From an uncultured Collinsella sp. (GTDB lineage Bacteria > Actinomycetota > Coriobacteriia > Coriobacteriales > Coriobacteriaceae), in assembly GCA_900540945.1 (NCBI GenBank), contig UQHQ01000011.1:1-47324 (forward strand): a stretch of 47,324 nucleotides of DNA, in the 5' to 3' direction. The translations under genes and the position numbers were made by a program. A model generated the notes under the pieces. It ran no database searches. It was not told the origin of the DNA and worked only from the letters and a program-made list of their open reading frames with translations. Of this stretch, positions 44,103 to 47,324 are shown one piece after another; the first letter of the stretch is position 1, and each line of letters starts with the position of its first letter.

Positions 44103-44771
44103 ATGGCAGCAGCTTTTTCCCATGTAATCTTTGACCTGGACGGCACCATCCTCAACACGCTCGAGGACCTGGCGGCCGCCGGCAACCATACCTGCGAGAC
44201 GCACGGCTGGCCCACGTTTGCCGTTGACGAGTACCGCTACAAGGTGGGAAACGGCATGCTCAAGCTGCTTGAGCGCTTTATGCCTGCCGAGTACGCAGGC
44301 GACGGCCGTATGTTTGAGCAGACGCTTGCCGAGTTTAGGGCTTATTACGGCGAGCACAAGGAGGACCACACCGCCCCCTATGCCGGCACGATCGAGATGC
44401 TCGACCGCCTGCGCGCCGCGGGTGTGCAGCTTGCCGTGCTCACTAACAAGGACCACGTCTCGGCGGCTCCGCTTATCGAAAAGTATTTTGGTTCCGAGCG
44501 CTTTGCGCTGGTACAGGGCCGTGTCGATGCGTTTCCGCCTAAGCCCGAAGCACCCGTCACGCTGCATGTGATGGAGGAGCTGGGCGCCAATCCGGCAACC
44601 ACGCTCTATGTGGGCGATTCCAATGTCGATATCCTGACCGGCCACAACGCCGGCCTTAAGAGCGCGGGCGTCAGCTGGGGCTTCCGCGGCCGCGCAGAGC
44701 TGGAAGCCGCCGGCGCCGACTACGTGGTGGACACCCAGGCAGAGCTCGCGGCGCTGGTGCTGGGCGAGTAG
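44103..44771 (+). CDS. HAD-family phosphatase (phosphoglycolate phosphatase-like)
   Basis: A 222-residue hydrolase of the haloacid dehalogenase superfamily. Motif I FDLDGTILNT carries the nucleophile Asp and the acid Asp. A helical cap follows. Motif II is LAVLTNK, the motif III lysine falls in FPPKPEAPVT, and motif IV is YVGDSNVDILTG. This pattern is of the Gph/PGP type, acting on phosphoglycolate or a similar small phosphate. ATG 44103 has GGAG five bases upstream. It lies 124 bases after hypE and ends at a bidirectional terminator. Confidence 0.88.
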   Translation: MAAAFSHVIFDLDGTILNTLEDLAAAGNHTCETHGWPTFAVDEYRYKVGNGMLKLLERFMPAEYAGDGRMFEQTLAEFRAYYGEHKEDHTAPYAGTIEMLDRLRAAGVQLAVLTNKDHVSAAPLIEKYFGSERFALVQGRVDAFPPKPEAPVTLHVMEELGANPATTLYVGDSNVDILTGHNAGLKSAGVSWGFRGRAELEAAGADYVVDTQAELAALVLGE

Positions 44772-44787
44772 CGAGCGGCGTCGAGCA

Positions 44788-44815
44788 GTTGCGGCGTTTG
44801 GTAAAACGCCGCAAC
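44788..44815. terminator. Bidirectional hairpin between convergent genes
   Basis: GTTGCGGCGTTT and AAACGCCGCAAC form a perfect 12-bp stem with a 4-base loop, between the phosphatase and lipoprotein genes that converge here. T and A runs are short. Confidence 0.7.
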
Positions 44816-44833
44816 GAACCACCGCGTAACCCC

Positions 44834-45391
44834 CTAGCTCATCATCGCATTCATCATCTCGGTGGTTGCGGAATCGTCGGCAGACCACTCGTTATCCTCG
44901 TTGGCGGAATATTTAAAGGTGACCTTGGTGTCCTTGGTCTTAGCGGCCTTGGTCACGTCGACCATCACCTGACCGGCCATCTTGTACAGGTCGTCCTCGG
45001 AAGGCGTCGTATCGAGTGCGGCGACCTTCTCCTGATACTGGGTGGCGAAATCTTCGACGATTTTGTTCATGGACTTGCAGGTGATGGTGACCTCGGCGGT
45101 CGCAGTACCCTTGTCCTCGTCAACCGTCACATCGCCGATCTTGTAGTCAAAACCCTCGAGATAGCTCTTGGCGTACTCCTTGGGATCGATGCCCAGCTGC
45201 TCAAACTCGTCGCCCGAAGCCTTTTCCAGACCGGAGAGGAAGTCATCGCCGCCGTTCTTGATCTCGTCGAACTGGCTCGTAAGGTCGTTGGTGATGAGCT
45301 CCTCCACCGAAGGCCCTCCGCAGCCGGAAAGCAAAACCACGCACGCGACCAGGGCAGCCATCAAGGGCGCAAGCAGCAGCTTCTTTTTCAT
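44834..45391 (-). CDS. Putative lipoprotein, function unknown
   Basis: A 185-residue exported lipoprotein. After KKK it has a hydrophobic signal (LLLAPLMAALVACVVL) and the lipobox LLSGCGG, so cleavage is before the cysteine in that motif. The mature part is helical then beta-rich (VDEDKGTATAEVTITCKSMN), with repeated Lys/Asp/Glu patches. It resembles small cell-surface lipoproteins of Gram-positive gut bacteria, but I cannot name the family. ATG 45391 has GGAGGAATG directly upstream. It is monocistronic. Confidence 0.82.
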   Translation of the reverse strand: MKKKLLLAPLMAALVACVVLLSGCGGPSVEELITNDLTSQFDEIKNGGDDFLSGLEKASGDEFEQLGIDPKEYAKSYLEGFDYKIGDVTVDEDKGTATAEVTITCKSMNKIVEDFATQYQEKVAALDTTPSEDDLYKMAGQVMVDVTKAAKTKDTKVTFKYSANEDNEWSADDSATTEMMNAMMS

Positions 45392-45568
45392 GACATTCCT
45401 CCAAACAAGCGGCGCTGCGTTCCCCGCGCAGCGCACGTCGTAACAGTAAGTTCATATTAGCGGCTCCGTCCAAACCCCTACGTCGCAAAAGCGCGGACGG
45501 CTCAATTTGACGAACAAATGGCCCGTGAAGCAAGCCCCTTGCAATAAAACGCACCTGCTTAGCCCATT

Positions 45569-45602
45569 AAAAAAGGGTGGCCGGACAACCCGACCACCCT
45601 TG
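45569..45602 (-). terminator. Rho-independent terminator of the EIIA gene
   Basis: On the minus strand AAGGGTGG and CCACCCTT form a stem, extended by CGG/CCG around a short loop, followed by a run of T. It starts about 20 bases past the EIIA stop. Confidence 0.85.
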
Positions 45603-45624
45603 TGCATCTTCTGGATGCCGCAGA

Positions 45625-46161
45625 TTACTTGCGGACAACCTTAACGATGGCGTCACCGGCGGCGACGGCAGACTCGGCCTCGACGGTAAGCTCGGCGTCG
45701 GCAAACTCGGCGGTGTTGGACACGGCCACGACGACGCAGTCCTTGTAACCGGCGGCAGCGATCTTGGCGCGGTCGATCTTGAGTATGGGCTGGCCGGCCT
45801 TCACGACGTCGTCAGCCTTGACGAAGCCCTCGAAGCCGTCGCCGTTCATGTTGACGGTATCGACGCCAACGTGCACCAAAACCTCGATGCCGCTATCGGA
45901 CTGCAGGCCCACGGCGTGGCCCATGGTGACGGTCACCTTGCCGTCGCAGGGAGCGTAGACCAGATCGTCCTCGGGCCACACGGCGCAGCCCTTGCCCAGC
46001 ACCTCGCCGCTAAAGACGGGATCGGGCACGTCGGCCATCTTGATGACCTTGCCCTTGACGGGCGAGCACAGCACGTCGGCGCCGGCAGAAGTAGAGATGG
46101 AGGCAGGAGCAGCGGCAGCCGCGGGCTCAGCCTTCTTCTTGAACATGTCAAACAGACCCAT
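45625..46161 (-). CDS. crr: PTS glucose-family EIIA component
   Basis: A 178-residue soluble phosphocarrier of the glucose family. A short Ala/Pro-rich leader is followed by the EIIA fold. The active histidines are His82 (MGHAVGLQSD) and the phospho-acceptor His97 (LVHVGVDTVNMNGDGF), 15 residues apart as in E. coli EIIA-Glc (75 and 90). ATG 46161 follows GAGGAG at seven bases; further upstream in-frame sequence has no homology. No EIIBC gene is adjacent, so it may serve several permeases. Confidence 0.94.
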   Translation of the reverse strand: MGLFDMFKKKAEPAAAAAPASISTSAGADVLCSPVKGKVIKMADVPDPVFSGEVLGKGCAVWPEDDLVYAPCDGKVTVTMGHAVGLQSDSGIEVLVHVGVDTVNMNGDGFEGFVKADDVVKAGQPILKIDRAKIAAAGYKDCVVVAVSNTAEFADAELTVEAESAVAAGDAIVKVVRK

Positions 46162-46338
46162 ACGTTTTCTCCTCTTGATTAAGCGCAACGTTATGCGCAT
46201 GCCTATGGTGATTATAGTGCCAAATGGCCAAATTGCTAAGGTAAGAGCTCGAATCGAGAGCCCTTCCCGGTAGTACTCGTGGGATGAGTATCTCCTTTGC
46301 ATCGCGGGTCGATAAGCTGAGTATCGCCTGCGCAGGTT

Positions 46339-46901
46339 ATGGAGCGCATGGAGGGGCTCTACCAGACCACGCTGGCCGAAACGCAGGAGCTGCTCGACCC
46401 CACGCAACTTGACCATGCCGCCAAGCTCATCGCGAACGCCCGACAGGTCGACATCTACACGGCTCGCACAACCTCTATCCAGCGGGAATGTTCCGCGATC
46501 GCCTGCTCTCCGCCGGTAAAAGCGCGACGTGCCACGACGGTGTCGAGACCCAGGTGCGAACGGCGCTCGCCTCGGGTCCCGACCATGCGGCAATCGTCAT
46601 CTCCTACAGCGGCCTTGCCCCCAACCTCAAGGGCATCTTGCCGATCCTCAGCAGTCGGCATGTCCCGGTCATCGTCATCGGCACGCCTTATTGCGCGCGC
46701 ATTCACCCCGGCTTTGCCGCCTATCTCACGGTGAGCGACCACGAGAGCATGACGCATCGCATCACGCAGTTCGCGAGCCACATCGCCGTGCAATACGTGC
46801 TCGATTCGCTCTACAGCAGTTACTTCGCCAAAGGCTACGCCCGCTGCTCCGAATTCCTGGAGCGCTCGTTCCCCTACACCCGCCTGCCCGGGCTCAAGTA
46901 G
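46339..46901 (+). pseudogene. SIS-domain (RpiR-family) regulator, truncated and frameshifted
   Basis: From ATG 46339 the reading frame encodes an RpiR-like linker and the start of a SIS sugar-phosphate-binding domain (ERMEGLYQTTLAETQELL, then AAKLIANARQVDIYT). It is lost near 46460. The continuation (SHNLYPAGMFRDRLLSAGKS, then AIVISYSGLAPNLKGILP, VPVIVIG, and an end LERSFPYTRLPGLK) lies in another frame to 46901. One missing base near 46459-46463 explains it. The N-terminal helix-turn-helix expected in RpiR proteins is absent, since only 177 bases lie between it and the divergent crr gene. It may be a remnant regulator for the PTS. Confidence 0.8.
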
Positions 46902-46926
46902 ACATTTAAAAACGTCCCCAATGACC

Positions 46927-46970
46927 AACGGCCGACCTAATAACGACTTCTCGTCATTAGGTCGGCCGTT
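46927..46970. repeat. 20-bp inverted repeat with tetraloop after the SIS pseudogene
   Basis: The left arm 46927-46946 (AACGGCCGACCTAATAACGA) and the right arm 46951-46970 pair with one mismatch around CTTC. No clear T run follows. It is preceded by AACGTCCCCAATGACC, a motif related to the repeat at 47187. Confidence 0.82.
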
Positions 46971-47111
46971 TCAGCTCTAATAACTATTAATTCCGTAAAC
47001 TCGTTATTAGAATCTGACGCAGGAGGCCAGGCTCACATGTGGCACCATGGCGGAAAGCAGCTTGCCCCCGCGTCAACCGAATGAGCGTGGATTTTCGGAC
47101 GTCTATCTAAC

Positions 47112-47175
47112 GAGCGTGGATAATCTCCCACTTTGAGTCCACACGGGGGCCAAAAAAGGGAGATTATCCACGCTC
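47112..47175. repeat. Perfect 18-bp inverted repeat (GAGCGTGGATAATCTCCC family)
   Basis: The arms 47112-47129 and 47158-47175 are exact complements around a 28-base centre. A partial copy of the outer arm (GAGCGTGGA) occurs at 47083-47091. Confidence 0.85.
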
Positions 47176-47186
47176 ATTTCTGACTA

Positions 47187-47238
47187 GTCATTGGGAACGT
47201 TCTTAAACGACTAGTCAAACAAGAACGTCCCCAACGAC
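47187..47238. repeat. 18-bp inverted repeat with GACTAGTCA direct repeats
   Basis: GTCATTGGGAACGTTCTT and AAGAACGTCCCCAACGAC pair with two mismatches. GACTAGTCA occurs twice, at 47182-47190 and 47209-47217. Together with the two repeats above it fills most of the gap after the SIS pseudogene. From 47239 to the window end I see no gene I can support. Confidence 0.75.
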
Positions 47239-47324
47239 CACTCCGGCAACGCCGATGTTTTGGCAACGACAGACACTATGACCCAATCCGAGGGCACTAA
47301 AAAGACAGGAGCCCCCGCTCGTGA

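Overview
The window is a GC-rich, densely coded bacterial chromosome segment. It looks actinobacterial, and most like a gut Coriobacteriia such as Collinsella (inference from gene content, not a database match). The evidence is a PstP / SEDS-PBP / PknB-PASTA wall-growth cluster, a dnaK-grpE-dnaJ-hspR operon with a remote clpB carrying the same promoter element, a mannose-family PTS, NAD synthesis under a NiaR-type repressor, and a nickel and [NiFe]-hydrogenase maturation cluster. These suit an anaerobic, sugar-fermenting lifestyle.

Layout. 1-6005 (+): PP2C phosphatase (5' partial, split by a C12 run), a fused FtsW/RodA-penicillin-binding protein, and a four-PASTA Ser/Thr kinase. 6055-6640: terminator, tRNA-Arg(CCU) on the minus strand with tandem copies of its 3' end and terminator, and a palindrome. 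6646-9928 (-): manX-manY-manZ plus a DUF956 gene. 10334-15496: hypA, then a large Fe-S/flavin oxidoreductase divergent from a TetR regulator and a DUF5692-like membrane protein, with twin operators between them. 15730-17559: two proteins of unknown function. 17692-20319 (-): clpB. 20496-22793: two unrecognised membrane-anchored proteins enclosed on every side by palindromic repeats. 22805-25105 (-): aconitase-like hydratase. 25380-29680 (-): dnaK, grpE, dnaJ, hspR. 30225: ferredoxin. 30652-34519 (-): nadA-nadB-nadC-niaR with an operator over the promoter. 34812-36811 (+): LytTR regulator and GHKL kinase. 36872-37904: UDG-fold-like protein and thioredoxin. 38125-43978 (+): small helical protein, nikR, hypF, hypC, hypD, hypE. 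44103-46161: HAD phosphatase, lipoprotein and glucose-type EIIA. 46339-46901: broken SIS/RpiR gene. 46927-47324: palindromes.

The most unusual layer is intergenic. At least four sequence families of long inverted repeats occur here: AGTTGCGGTG..., GTCTCAATCTGTAAC... in 80-bp steps, ACCACCACAAAG... with a GGACAGG-type core, and single-copy long hairpins containing GGGGACG or GTCCCC. They sit between genes rather than inside them and look like REP-type mobile palindromes. No mobilising transposase is visible in this window.

Regulatory sites read directly from sequence include a 27-bp element shared by the clpB and dnaK promoters (probable HspR operator), a 19+19-bp palindrome spanning the nadA promoter (probable NiaR operator), and two 15-bp palindromes before the TetR gene. 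All product calls rest on recognising family motifs by eye. No searches were run.
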